From Parvibaculaceae bacterium (lineage in GTDB: Bacteria > Pseudomonadota > Alphaproteobacteria > Parvibaculales > Parvibaculaceae): 64,000 bases of DNA. Shown in pieces: positions 8,620 to 16,455 of this stretch. Within the stretch, counting starts at the first letter, position 1. Every line of letters begins with the position of its first letter. A program made the translations under genes and the position numbers. The stretch covers positions 1,617,001 through 1,681,000 of the forward strand of contig JAPWJY010000008.1 of assembly GCA_028283765.1 (NCBI GenBank), given 5' to 3'. The notes under the pieces are model-generated. The model made no database searches. It saw only the letters and a program-made list of their open reading frames with translations, and had not been told where the DNA came from.

Positions 8620-8999
8620 TGGCCGACCTGATCCGCTCGATTGCCGGTCATTACAATTACTGGATGTTCGTCATTCTCATGATGACGGGCCTTTTCATCG
8701 TGGTGAGCCGGGGCAACCTGATCAAGAAGATCGCCGGGCTCAACATCTTCCAGACATCCGTGTTCCTGTTCTACATCTCCATGGGCAAGGTGACGGGCGG
8801 CACCGCTCCGGTGAACACGGGCCGGGCGGGCGAGGTCTACAGCAATCCCCTGCCCCATGTGCTGATCCTGACCGCCATCGTGGTCGGCATCGCCACCACC
8901 GCCGTGGGCCTCGCCCTCGCGGTGCGCATCAAGGAAAGCTACGGCTCCATCGAAGAGGACGTAATCGAGGACATGCACCGCACGGAGCGCCCGGCATGA
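8619..8999 (+). CDS. mnhC: Mrp-type antiporter subunit C (NuoK-like)
   Basis: A 126-residue MrpC/MbhG-family protein, homologous to NuoK of complex I, with three helices: about residues 10-28, 35-55 and 80-105. The family segment NPLPHVLILTAIVVGIATTAVGLALAVRI is clear. ATG 8619 (MADLIRS) is preferred over ATG 8613 because GAGGA then lies at a normal distance. It overlaps mnhB by one base and mnhD by four. Confidence 0.93.
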   Translation: MADLIRSIAGHYNYWMFVILMMTGLFIVVSRGNLIKKIAGLNIFQTSVFLFYISMGKVTGGTAPVNTGRAGEVYSNPLPHVLILTAIVVGIATTAVGLALAVRIKESYGSIEEDVIEDMHRTERPA

Positions 9000-10516
9000 T
9001 CGCGGGCGCCACCGCAGGGTTCATCGCGAAACACCTTCCCGTGCTGGTTGTGCTGGTGCCGCTGATGGCCGCCCCCGCCTGCCTGATCACCGGCAACCGG
9101 CATGCCACCTGGGCGATTGCGACGCTCGCGAGCTGGACAAGCTTCGCCCTCACCGTCGCGCTGTTCATCAGGGTTGCCGGACAGGGCCCTCTATCCTATT
9201 CGCTCGGCGGCTGGGCCGCGCCTTTCGGCATCGAATATCGCGCCGACGCGCTCAACGCCTTCATCTTGCCGCTGATCGCGGGCATCGCGAGCTTCGCGCT
9301 GCCCTATGCGCGCGGCAGCATCGGCCGTGACGTCGAGCCCCGGCAGCAGAACCTTTTCTACAGCGCCCTGCTGCTCTGCCTTGCCGGACTGCTCGGCGTG
9401 ACCATCACCGGCGACGTCTTCAACATCTTCGTCTTTCTCGAAATCTCGTCGCTCGCCAGCTACGTGCTGGTGGCGGCAGGCGGCGGGCGCGACCGGCGCG
9501 CCTTCAAGGCCGCGTTCGACTATCTGATCATGGGCACCATCGGGGCCAGCTTCTTCGTCATCGGCATCGGCTTTCTCTATATGGCGACGGGCACGCTCAA
9601 CATCGCGGACCTCGCCCACCGGCTCGCCACCGCTCCCGCCGACCGCACCGTCAGGATGGCCTATGGCTTCATTCTCGTTGGCATCGGCCTGAAGCTGGCC
9701 ATGATGCCGCTGCATCAGTGGCTGCCCAACGCCTACAGCTATGCGCCGCCCGCCGTGACCGCCTTTCTGGCGGCGACCGCCACCAAGGTTTCGCTCTATG
9801 TGCTGATCCGCTTTCTCTACACGGTGTTCGGCCTCGACGATCCCTTCGAGGCGCAAACGCTGAAACTGCTGGTGATGCCGCTCGGCATCATCGGCATATT
9901 CGCCGCCTCCACCGTCGCCATCTTCCAGAACGACATAAGGCGCATGTTCGCCTGGTCGAGCATCGCGCAGGCCGGCTACATGCTCACCGGCATCGCGCTG
10001 ATGACGCCGCAGGGTCTGGCGGCAAGCCTCGTCAATATCGTCAATCACGGGTTGACCAAAGGCGCGCTGTTCATGGCGGTGGGCATGCTCACGCTCGCGA
10101 CCGGCACCAGCCGCCTCTCCGATCTGAGGGGCATAGGGCGGACAATGCCCTGGACGATGGCCGCCATTCTGGCGGGCGGGCTCGGCCTCATCGGCGTGCC
10201 GCTGACGGCAGGCTTCATCTCCAAATGGGCGCTTGTCTCCGCCGCCCTCGACGCCGGGCAATGGTGGCTCGCGGGCGCGGTGCTCCTCTCATCGCTGCTG
10301 GCGCTCGGCTATGTCTGGCGGATCGTCGAAACCGCCTGTTTCGGCAAGGCGGACGAGACCCGCGTGATCGAGCCCGTGCCGCTTGCCATGGTGATCCCGG
10401 CATGGGGCCTGCTGGCCGTGAGCCTTTATGCCGGGGTGCAGCCCGCCCTCATCATGGAAGGAGCGAACGCGGCGGCGCGGAGCCTGTTGCCACACCTGAC
10501 GGGAGTGGGCGGATGA
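8996..10516 (+). CDS. mnhD: Mrp-type antiporter subunit D (first proton-conducting subunit)
   Basis: A 506-residue MrpD/NuoN-like subunit with about 14 membrane helices. The key ion-translocation residues are present: Glu149 in FVFLEISSLASY (TM5) and Lys233 in GLKLAMMPLHQWLP (TM7), with a further Lys in the ATKVSLYVLIR helix. The segment MPLHQWLPNAYSYAPPAVTAF is typical of the family. It is the first of three consecutive antiporter-like subunits. It overlaps mnhC and the next gene by 4 bp each. Confidence 0.92.
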   Translation: MIAGATAGFIAKHLPVLVVLVPLMAAPACLITGNRHATWAIATLASWTSFALTVALFIRVAGQGPLSYSLGGWAAPFGIEYRADALNAFILPLIAGIASFALPYARGSIGRDVEPRQQNLFYSALLLCLAGLLGVTITGDVFNIFVFLEISSLASYVLVAAGGGRDRRAFKAAFDYLIMGTIGASFFVIGIGFLYMATGTLNIADLAHRLATAPADRTVRMAYGFILVGIGLKLAMMPLHQWLPNAYSYAPPAVTAFLAATATKVSLYVLIRFLYTVFGLDDPFEAQTLKLLVMPLGIIGIFAASTVAIFQNDIRRMFAWSSIAQAGYMLTGIALMTPQGLAASLVNIVNHGLTKGALFMAVGMLTLATGTSRLSDLRGIGRTMPWTMAAILAGGLGLIGVPLTAGFISKWALVSAALDAGQWWLAGAVLLSSLLALGYVWRIVETACFGKADETRVIEPVPLAMVIPAWGLLAVSLYAGVQPALIMEGANAAARSLLPHLTGVGG

Positions 10517-11994
10517 CCGATCACATCGCCCTGCCGCTCTCCATCCTCATTCCGCTCATCATCGGACTGTTCGTCCATATGTTCGGCGACCGCCCGAACC
10601 AGCGCGACGCGGTGAGCCTCATCGGTGGCATCGTCACCTTCATCATGGTCGGCTGGCTGTTGCCGGAGGTGATGGCGGGCGCGAGACCCTCCGCCTCGCT
10701 GTTCGAGATGCTGCCGAACGTGTCCCTCGCCTTCCGGGTCGAGCCGCTCGGCCTCATGTTCGCGCTGATCGCCTCGGGCCTTTGGGTGCTGACGACGCTC
10801 TATGCCATCGGCTACATGCGCGCCAACGGCGAAACGGACCAGACCCGCTTCTATCTCTTCTTCGCCATCGCCATTTCATCGGCCATCGGCATCGCCTTCT
10901 CGGCCAATCTGCTGACGCTGTTCATCTTCTATGAGGCGCTGACGCTCTCGACATATCCACTGGTCGCGCACAAGGGCACAGATGAGGCGAGAAAGGGCGC
11001 GCGGACCTATCTCGTGATCCTGCTCGGCACCTCGATCTGCTTTCTGCTGCCCGCCATCATCTGGACCTATGGCGCGACCGGTACGCTCGATTTCGAGCCC
11101 GGCGGCATCGTGCGCGGCCATCTTCCGCCCGCGTTCGCCCCGCTGCTGCTGGCGCTGTTCGCATTCGGCATCGGCAAGGCGGCGTTGATGCCGTTCCATC
11201 GCTGGCTGCCCGCCGCCATGGTGGCGCCGACGCCGGTGAGCGCGCTGCTGCACGCCGTCGCCGTGGTCAAGGCGGGCGTGTTCACCATGCTCAAGGTCGG
11301 CGTCTATATTTTCGGGACGGACTATCTGGCCGAGACCGGCGCATCGGTGTGGCTCGTCTGGCTCGCGGGCTTCACCATCCTCGCGGCCTCGATCATCGCC
11401 ATGACGAAGGATGACCTGAAGGCGCGGCTCGCCTATTCCACGGTAAGCCAGCTCTCCTATGTCACGCTCGGCATGGCGCTTGCCGTGCAAAGCGGCGTGA
11501 TGGGCGGCGCGATGCAGATCGCCATGCACGCGCTCGGCAAGATCACCCTGTTCATGTGCGCAGGCGGTATCTATGTCGCCACCCACAAAACGAAGGTGAG
11601 CGAACTGGACGGACTCGGGCGGCGAATGCCGTTCACCTTTGCCGCCTTCGCCATCGGCGCGCTCTCGATCATCGGCATTCCACCAACGGGCGGCGCGTGG
11701 AGCAAATTCTATCTGATGCTGGCCACGCTCGACGCCCACCAGCAGGTGTTGCTGATCGTGCTGATGGCAAGCTCGCTGCTGAACGTCATCTATCTGCTCT
11801 CGATCCCGGCGCGCGCCTTCTTCCTGCCCGAGGCGGGCACGGCGCTGCGCGGCTTCGGCACACTGAAGGAAGCACCACTCCTGTGCGTGCTGCCACCCTG
11901 CCTCACCGCCATCGGCACCATTGTCCTGTTCTTCCATGCCGACAGGATCTACTGGCTGATCGCGCTGATCCCCACAGCGGGAGGGCATTTCTGA
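10513..11994 (+). CDS. Second MrpD-like proton-conducting subunit (D2)
   Basis: A 493-residue paralogue of MrpD with about 14 membrane helices. Glu141 (LFIFYEALTLSTYP) and Lys222 (GIGKAALMPFHRWLP) are conserved, and so is the TM8 segment VAPTPVSALLHAVAVVKAG. The start was taken at the ATGA overlap with mnhD; the open frame continues far upstream, but that part is antisense-free shadow of mnhD. It may take the place of the MrpA N-terminal domain, although it lacks an obvious lateral-helix extension. Its stop overlaps the next start (TGATG). Confidence 0.9.
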   Translation: MTDHIALPLSILIPLIIGLFVHMFGDRPNQRDAVSLIGGIVTFIMVGWLLPEVMAGARPSASLFEMLPNVSLAFRVEPLGLMFALIASGLWVLTTLYAIGYMRANGETDQTRFYLFFAIAISSAIGIAFSANLLTLFIFYEALTLSTYPLVAHKGTDEARKGARTYLVILLGTSICFLLPAIIWTYGATGTLDFEPGGIVRGHLPPAFAPLLLALFAFGIGKAALMPFHRWLPAAMVAPTPVSALLHAVAVVKAGVFTMLKVGVYIFGTDYLAETGASVWLVWLAGFTILAASIIAMTKDDLKARLAYSTVSQLSYVTLGMALAVQSGVMGGAMQIAMHALGKITLFMCAGGIYVATHKTKVSELDGLGRRMPFTFAAFAIGALSIIGIPPTGGAWSKFYLMLATLDAHQQVLLIVLMASSLLNVIYLLSIPARAFFLPEAGTALRGFGTLKEAPLLCVLPPCLTAIGTIVLFFHADRIYWLIALIPTAGGHF

Positions 11995-13664
11995 TGGATA
12001 TGCTGTTTCAGAGCCTGTCGCCCGCCTTTATCTACCTCGCCGCCGCGCTGGTGCTGCCGCTGAGCCCGAACGGGCGGGTGCGCGCGCTGGTATTGCTTGC
12101 CGTACCCGTCGCGGCGTTTGCAAGCTTCGCGGCGATGCCCTATGGCGAATATGGCCAGATCCGGTTTCTGGGGCTCGCGCTCACGCTGTTCCGGCTCGAT
12201 GCGCTCTCATGGCTGTTCGGCCTCGCCTTTTCCATCGCCGCCTTCCTCGCCCTCCTCTATGCGCTCCATCTTCGCGACAGCGTGCAGCAGGCAGCGACGC
12301 TGATCTATGCAGGCGCGGCCACCGGCGCGGTCTTCGCGGGAGATCTGGTGACGCTGTTCATTTTCTGGGAAGCGACCGCGCTTTCGTCCGTCCTGCTGAT
12401 CTGGGCAAAGGGCGGCGAAGCGTCCTACAAGGCCGGCATGCGCTATCTGGTGGTGCAGGTGGGCTCCGGCGTGCTGCTGTTCGCGGGCCTTGCGATGCTC
12501 TGGCGCGAAACCGGCTCGCTCGCCTTCGAGGCCATGACGCTGGAGAGCCTCGCCACCTGGACGATCCTCGCCGCCTTCGCCATCAAGGCCGCGTTTCCGC
12601 TGCTCGGCGGCTGGCTGGCCGACGCCTATCCCCGCTCCACCGTCACCGGCGCGGTCACGCTCGCGGCCTTCACCACCAAGCTCGCGATCTATGCGCTGGC
12701 GCGGGGCTTTCCCGGCTGCGACATCCTGATCCCCGTCGGCGTGGCGATGGCGCTGCTGCCCCTGCCCTATGCGCTCGGCGCGGACGACCTGCGCAAGTCG
12801 CTCGCCTATCTGCTCAACAGCCAGCTCGGCTTCATGGTGGTGGGGATCGGCATCGGCACGCCGCTGGCGATCAATGGCGCGGTCGGCCACGCCTTCGCCC
12901 ATATCATCTATGACGGGCTGATGTTCATGGCGCTGGGCGCGGTGCTGGCGGGGGCGGGCACCATCAAGGAGAGTGAGCTTGGCGGGCTCTGCAAGACGAT
13001 GCCGTGGACGGCGGGCTTCATACTCATCGGCGCGCTGAGCTTCGCCGCCCTGCCGCTGACCTCCGGCTTCGTGACAAAGAGCCTGACTTTTTCCGCCGCG
13101 ACGCCGCTGGTGCAGGACCTTCTCTATGCCGCCTCGGCGGGCGTGTTCATGGCCGCGGTGATGAAGACGGGGCGCGTGTTCTTCACCGGCACGCCGGTCA
13201 TCAGCGCCGAAGCTCCCCTCGCCATGCGCTTCGCCATGGGCCTTTCCGCCCTGCTTTCGCTCGGCATCGGCCTCGTCCCCGGCCTCCTGTACCGGCTATT
13301 GCCGTTCGACACGCCCTATCAGCCCTACAGTCTCCACCCGGTTCTCATGCAACTGCTCGCGTCCGGCGCGGGCTGCCTGATCTGGCTGGCGCTGGCGAAA
13401 CTCGGATGGCTCCCCCACGAACTGCCCGGTATGCCCTGGCTCTGCCGGAAAGCGGGGACAACTGGAGCCGCAATCGCGGATGCGGCCAAACGCCCATGGG
13501 CCCGGTTCGCCCGCTGGCGAAAACGCCTGCTCGATACCGGACTTTCGCGGACCTTCAGGATGGCCGGGCCCGATGGGCCGCTTGCCCGCACCCTGCCGGT
13601 CGGCTCGATGGCGCTGTGGGTGGTCGTCCTGCTTGGCGTGACACTGCTGCTGACCTATCTATGA
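11994..13664 (+). CDS. Third MrpD-like proton-conducting subunit (D3) with C-terminal extension
   Basis: A 556-residue, more divergent antiporter-like subunit. Glu126 (LFIFWEATALSSVLL) and Lys198 (AFAIKAAFPLLGGWL) are conserved. After the family core, residues about 475-556 add a region not seen in D or D2: a basic, probably amphipathic stretch (KRPWARFARWRKRLLD) and a final membrane helix (SMALWVVVLLGVTLLLTYL). GGGAGG lies 8 nt before the ATG. It is the last antiporter gene; 58 bp separate it from the next frame. The extension could act like the lateral arm of NuoL/MrpA, which is inference. Confidence 0.88.
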   Translation: MDMLFQSLSPAFIYLAAALVLPLSPNGRVRALVLLAVPVAAFASFAAMPYGEYGQIRFLGLALTLFRLDALSWLFGLAFSIAAFLALLYALHLRDSVQQAATLIYAGAATGAVFAGDLVTLFIFWEATALSSVLLIWAKGGEASYKAGMRYLVVQVGSGVLLFAGLAMLWRETGSLAFEAMTLESLATWTILAAFAIKAAFPLLGGWLADAYPRSTVTGAVTLAAFTTKLAIYALARGFPGCDILIPVGVAMALLPLPYALGADDLRKSLAYLLNSQLGFMVVGIGIGTPLAINGAVGHAFAHIIYDGLMFMALGAVLAGAGTIKESELGGLCKTMPWTAGFILIGALSFAALPLTSGFVTKSLTFSAATPLVQDLLYAASAGVFMAAVMKTGRVFFTGTPVISAEAPLAMRFAMGLSALLSLGIGLVPGLLYRLLPFDTPYQPYSLHPVLMQLLASGAGCLIWLALAKLGWLPHELPGMPWLCRKAGTTGAAIADAAKRPWARFARWRKRLLDTGLSRTFRMAGPDGPLARTLPVGSMALWVVVLLGVTLLLTYL

Positions 13665-13722
13665 GACCCGCGACGCCCTAAACTCGCACCGGACAGGTGG
13701 ATTCGCGAAAGGACATGATTTT

Positions 13723-13935
13723 ATGAACACGACCGACGGCACCGACGAGCCCGAAACCGGCTTCGATGCGACGCCACTGCCGCGCGCGGGTGAAAAATCG
13801 CCGGAGTCCGACAATATCGCGCCCACCGGCATTCCACTTATCCCCGATGACGAGGCCGGGGGCCTCTCCCCCTGGGTCTGGGGTTCGGTGCTCATTCTGG
13901 TCGCCCTGATCGCGATCTGGTTCTTCAGCCGATGA
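13723..13935 (+). CDS. Small single-pass membrane protein of unknown function
   Basis: A 70-residue protein: an acidic, Pro-rich N-terminal 45 residues followed by one C-terminal membrane helix (WVWGSVLILVALIAIWFFS) and a final Arg. The gene overlaps the following NAD(P)-binding gene by 4 bp and lies 58 bp after the antiporter operon, so it may be read through with it. I do not recognise a family. It may be an accessory or assembly factor of the antiporter, or simply a neighbour. Confidence 0.65.
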   Translation: MNTTDGTDEPETGFDATPLPRAGEKSPESDNIAPTGIPLIPDDEAGGLSPWVWGSVLILVALIAIWFFSR

Positions 13936-14606
13936 GGACTGCGCTGATCGCGGGCGCGAGCGGGCTTGTCGGCACCCATCTGGCCGACAAGCTGGCGCAT
14001 TACCCGGCTTATGAAAAAGTGATCTCGCTCGGCCGCCGCCGGGTTGCCCTCAGCCACCCGCGCTTCGACCAGATCATCGTCGATTTCACACGCCTGCATG
14101 ATGTGCCCGCCCTTGAAGGCGTGAAGGTGGACGACGCCTTTTGCACGCTTGGCACGACGATAAGGGCGGCGGGCAGCCAGGAAGCGTTCCGCAAGGTCGA
14201 TTTCGACCATATCGTTTCCTTCGCAAAACTGGCGAAGTCGCTGGGCGCGCGGCGCTTCTGCCTCGTCTCGTCCGCAGGCGCGAACCCGCAATCGAAGCTT
14301 TTCTATCCCCGCGTCAAGGGCGAGACCGAACAGGCGGTGGAAGCCACCGGCTTTGAATCGCTCCATATCTTCCGGCCGGGCCTGCTCACCGGCCATCGTC
14401 CCGAGCGCCGTCTGGCGGAGCAACTGGCCATGCTGGTCATGCCGCTGATCGACCCGCTCCTCCTCGGCTCCTTCAGCCAGTGGCGCAGCGTGCCCGCCGC
14501 GCGCGTGGCCTCCGCCATGATCGGCGCGGCGGCGGACCCTATCCGGGGCACGCGGGTGCACAGCCACCATGACATTGTCGATCTCGCGGATTTCGCGGGG
14601 CGGTAA
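13932..14606 (+). CDS. NAD(P)-binding Rossmann-fold protein, TIP30/YwnB-like
   Basis: A 224-residue atypical short-chain dehydrogenase. The N-terminal LIAGASGLVGTHLADKL is the GxxGxxG dinucleotide-binding loop. The segment CLVSSAGANPQSKLFYPRVKGETEQAV carries the Ser and the YxxxK-like (YPRVK) catalytic pair, as in HTATIP2/TIP30-related proteins. It probably binds NADPH in the cytoplasm; the substrate is unknown. It is coupled to the small membrane protein by an ATGA overlap and converges with the MocR gene. Confidence 0.85.
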   Translation: MRTALIAGASGLVGTHLADKLAHYPAYEKVISLGRRRVALSHPRFDQIIVDFTRLHDVPALEGVKVDDAFCTLGTTIRAAGSQEAFRKVDFDHIVSFAKLAKSLGARRFCLVSSAGANPQSKLFYPRVKGETEQAVEATGFESLHIFRPGLLTGHRPERRLAEQLAMLVMPLIDPLLLGSFSQWRSVPAARVASAMIGAAADPIRGTRVHSHHDIVDLADFAGR

Positions 14607-14632
14607 GGCGAAGCCTCGTCCCCGATTCACCC

Positions 14633-16021
14633 TCAGATCACTGAAACGATGGGATCGGGCTCTGCGTTGAGCAACTGGTGCAGCACCTTGAGACCACGCA
14701 CCAGCGTCTCCTCGTTCGGCGGCGAAGCGATGCAGACCCGCACGCCATTGCGCGCCGAGCCCCTGCCCACCGTGAACACGCTGCCGGGCGTGACCAGCAC
14801 ACTGCGGCGGCGGGCCTCGGTCACGAATTCGCGTTCCGGCCAGTCGTCCGGCAGCGGCAGCCAGAAATGATAGGCGGCGGGATGGCTCTGCATGACATTG
14901 CCGAGGAACTGGCCCGCAATGGTCTGGCGGCGGATGGCGGCGGTGCGCTTTTCGGCGGCGAGCTTGTCCATCTCCCCGCTTTCAATCCAGCGCCGCCCGA
15001 CCTCAAGACTGAGAGGCGTCGCCATCCAGACGGTCGAACGGATGATCTGCCCGAGCCGTTCAAGCAGATTGTCCGGCGCATGGATGAAGCCGAAGCGAAG
15101 CCCCGGCGCGGCACACTTCGACAGGCTGGAAATGTGGATGGTTCGCTCGGGCGCGAGTTCGGCGAAGGGGGCCGGACGGTCGACGAGAAAGCCGTAGACG
15201 TCATCCTCAATGATGAGGACGTCATGACGCCTTGCGATTTCGACGATGGCCTCGCGGCGGCGCAGGGACAGCACACCCGTTAAAGGATTATTCAAATTTG
15301 GTGTGGTAACAAGGGCGCGAACGCGGTGATGGCGGCAAGCCTCCGCGAAGGCTTCGGGGATCAGTCCTTCATCGTCGATCGCAACCGCTTCAAGGCGCGC
15401 GAGGCGCAACTGACAGGCGGCCTTGATGCCGGGATAGGTCATCCCTTCGGTTGCGATGCAATCGCCGGGCGAGACAATCGCGCTGATCGCCACCGCCAGC
15501 CCATGTTGAGCCCCGTCGGTCAATAACACCCGGTCGGGATGGGCGCTGAAACCGGATTTCGAGAGCCACGCGGCGGCGGCAGCCCTGTGCGCCACCATGC
15601 CCGCATGATTCTGGTAGAGAAGGAGACTTGACGTTTGCGGGTCCCGGCTCATTTCAGCAAGGGTGGCGCCGAGCATGTCGCGCTCCCGGCCCATGATCGG
15701 GTGGTTCTGGTCCATGCCGACGGCGTCGGGCAGGCCCGGCACCGGATCCGTGGGTGAAGAATGAGGCAGTTCCGGCTCGGGCGTCCTGACATAGGTGCCC
15801 CGGCCCACCTCGCCAGCAATGAGACCCCGGCGTTCCGCTTCCGCATAAGCCCGGCTCACCGTGCCGACCGTGACGCCGAGCCTGTAAGCGAGTTCCCTGT
15901 GGGTCGGCAAACGGTCACCGGGCTGAAGACCGCCCGATTTGACGTCGAGCGCCAGCGCATCCGCTATCGCGAGATAGCGGGGACCGGGAAAATGGGTGAG
16001 ATCTGGCTGCCATATTGTCAC
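14633..16021 (-). CDS. MocR/PdxR-type regulator: GntR domain fused to aminotransferase
   Basis: A 462-residue protein. Residues 1-75 form a GntR winged helix (LPTHRELAYRLGVTVGTVSRAYAEAERRG). The remainder is a fold-type I aminotransferase domain with the PLP lysine in SSLSKCAAPGLRFGF. MocR proteins are PLP-sensing transcription factors rather than enzymes. The start is GTG: the only in-frame candidate after an upstream stop, and it lies inside a perfect 21-bp palindrome (16012-16032), which strongly suggests autorepression. It is divergent from a DUF1127 gene 84 bp away, an arrangement common in Alphaproteobacteria. The effector is unknown. Confidence 0.9.
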   Translation of the reverse strand: MTIWQPDLTHFPGPRYLAIADALALDVKSGGLQPGDRLPTHRELAYRLGVTVGTVSRAYAEAERRGLIAGEVGRGTYVRTPEPELPHSSPTDPVPGLPDAVGMDQNHPIMGRERDMLGATLAEMSRDPQTSSLLLYQNHAGMVAHRAAAAAWLSKSGFSAHPDRVLLTDGAQHGLAVAISAIVSPGDCIATEGMTYPGIKAACQLRLARLEAVAIDDEGLIPEAFAEACRHHRVRALVTTPNLNNPLTGVLSLRRREAIVEIARRHDVLIIEDDVYGFLVDRPAPFAELAPERTIHISSLSKCAAPGLRFGFIHAPDNLLERLGQIIRSTVWMATPLSLEVGRRWIESGEMDKLAAEKRTAAIRRQTIAGQFLGNVMQSHPAAYHFWLPLPDDWPEREFVTEARRRSVLVTPGSVFTVGRGSARNGVRVCIASPPNEETLVRGLKVLHQLLNAEPDPIVSVI

Positions 16022-16032
16022 AGTGACAATAT
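16012..16032. promoter_or_regulatory. Perfect 21-bp palindrome between MocR and DUF1127 genes
   Basis: Ten-base arms ATATTGTCAC and GTGACAATAT flank a central A. The site covers the MocR GTG start codon and lies 74 bp before the DUF1127 start. Its length, perfection and position fit an operator of the adjacent GntR-type DNA-binding domain. No other copy was noticed in the window. Confidence 0.7.
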
Positions 16033-16105
16033 TTGGATTGAATCTTTTAAAAAATCAACCATCTTCCCGGATATAGATACAATCTAGCCTCTGAGGAGAA
16101 ATTAA

Positions 16106-16351
16106 ATGGGTACAATCGTGTCATTGGATGGGTCCAAGACCCACCGTCAGCTTTCCACCACGCATGCCAGCCGTCGTCAGAACCGCACGCCTGTGCTGAA
16201 CGCTTTCGATCTGCTCTCCACCTGGAGCCGCCGCGTGACCGAACGCCGGGAACTGGCCAAGCTCGCTGGCGATCCGCGCCTTCTGCAGGACATTGGCGTG
16301 ACGCTCACCGACGCGCTGCATGAAGTCGAAAAACCGTTCTGGCGCTCATGA
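16106..16351 (+). CDS. DUF1127 (YjiS-like) small protein
   Basis: An 81-residue protein. The DUF1127 core occupies the C-terminal 45 residues (WSRRVTERRELAKLAGDPRLLQDIGVT): the family pattern of RRELxxLxDxxLxDIGL is visible with DPRLLQDIGVT. Small DUF1127 proteins are basic, arginine-rich and in some Alphaproteobacteria bind RNA and affect phosphate or RNA metabolism. The N-terminal 35 residues are a Ser/Thr/Arg-rich tail. A strong GAGGAG precedes the ATG. Its divergent MocR neighbour probably controls it through the palindrome. Confidence 0.85.
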   Translation: MGTIVSLDGSKTHRQLSTTHASRRQNRTPVLNAFDLLSTWSRRVTERRELAKLAGDPRLLQDIGVTLTDALHEVEKPFWRS

Positions 16352-16353
16352 GC

Positions 16354-16370
16354 CGGGGCCCTGGGCCCCG
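16354..16370 (+). terminator. GC-rich hairpin after DUF1127
   Basis: CGGGGCCC, a single T, then GGGCCCCG forms a near-continuous stem directly after the DUF1127 stop. No T-run follows, so it is a weak intrinsic terminator or a 3'-end stabiliser. Confidence 0.45.
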
Positions 16371-16455
16371 CTTCGTCCCCCTCATTTGAATCGATACATT
16401 CCTGACGAGATTCTTATAGTGAAGTTGTAAGTGCAAGAGTGAGGGGGACGCGGGC

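Noticed and set aside
9191-12902. Several minus-strand frames of 230-370 codons inside the antiporter genes
   Set aside because: They are rich in His, Asp, Gln and Arg, the usual antisense of membrane-protein codons, and have no family features.
6410-13664. Membrane-bound hydrogenase or sulfane reductase complex
   Set aside because: Gene order is Mbh/Mbs-like, but no NiFe hydrogenase, Nuo-like or iron-sulfur subunit is adjacent, so an antiporter is the simpler reading.
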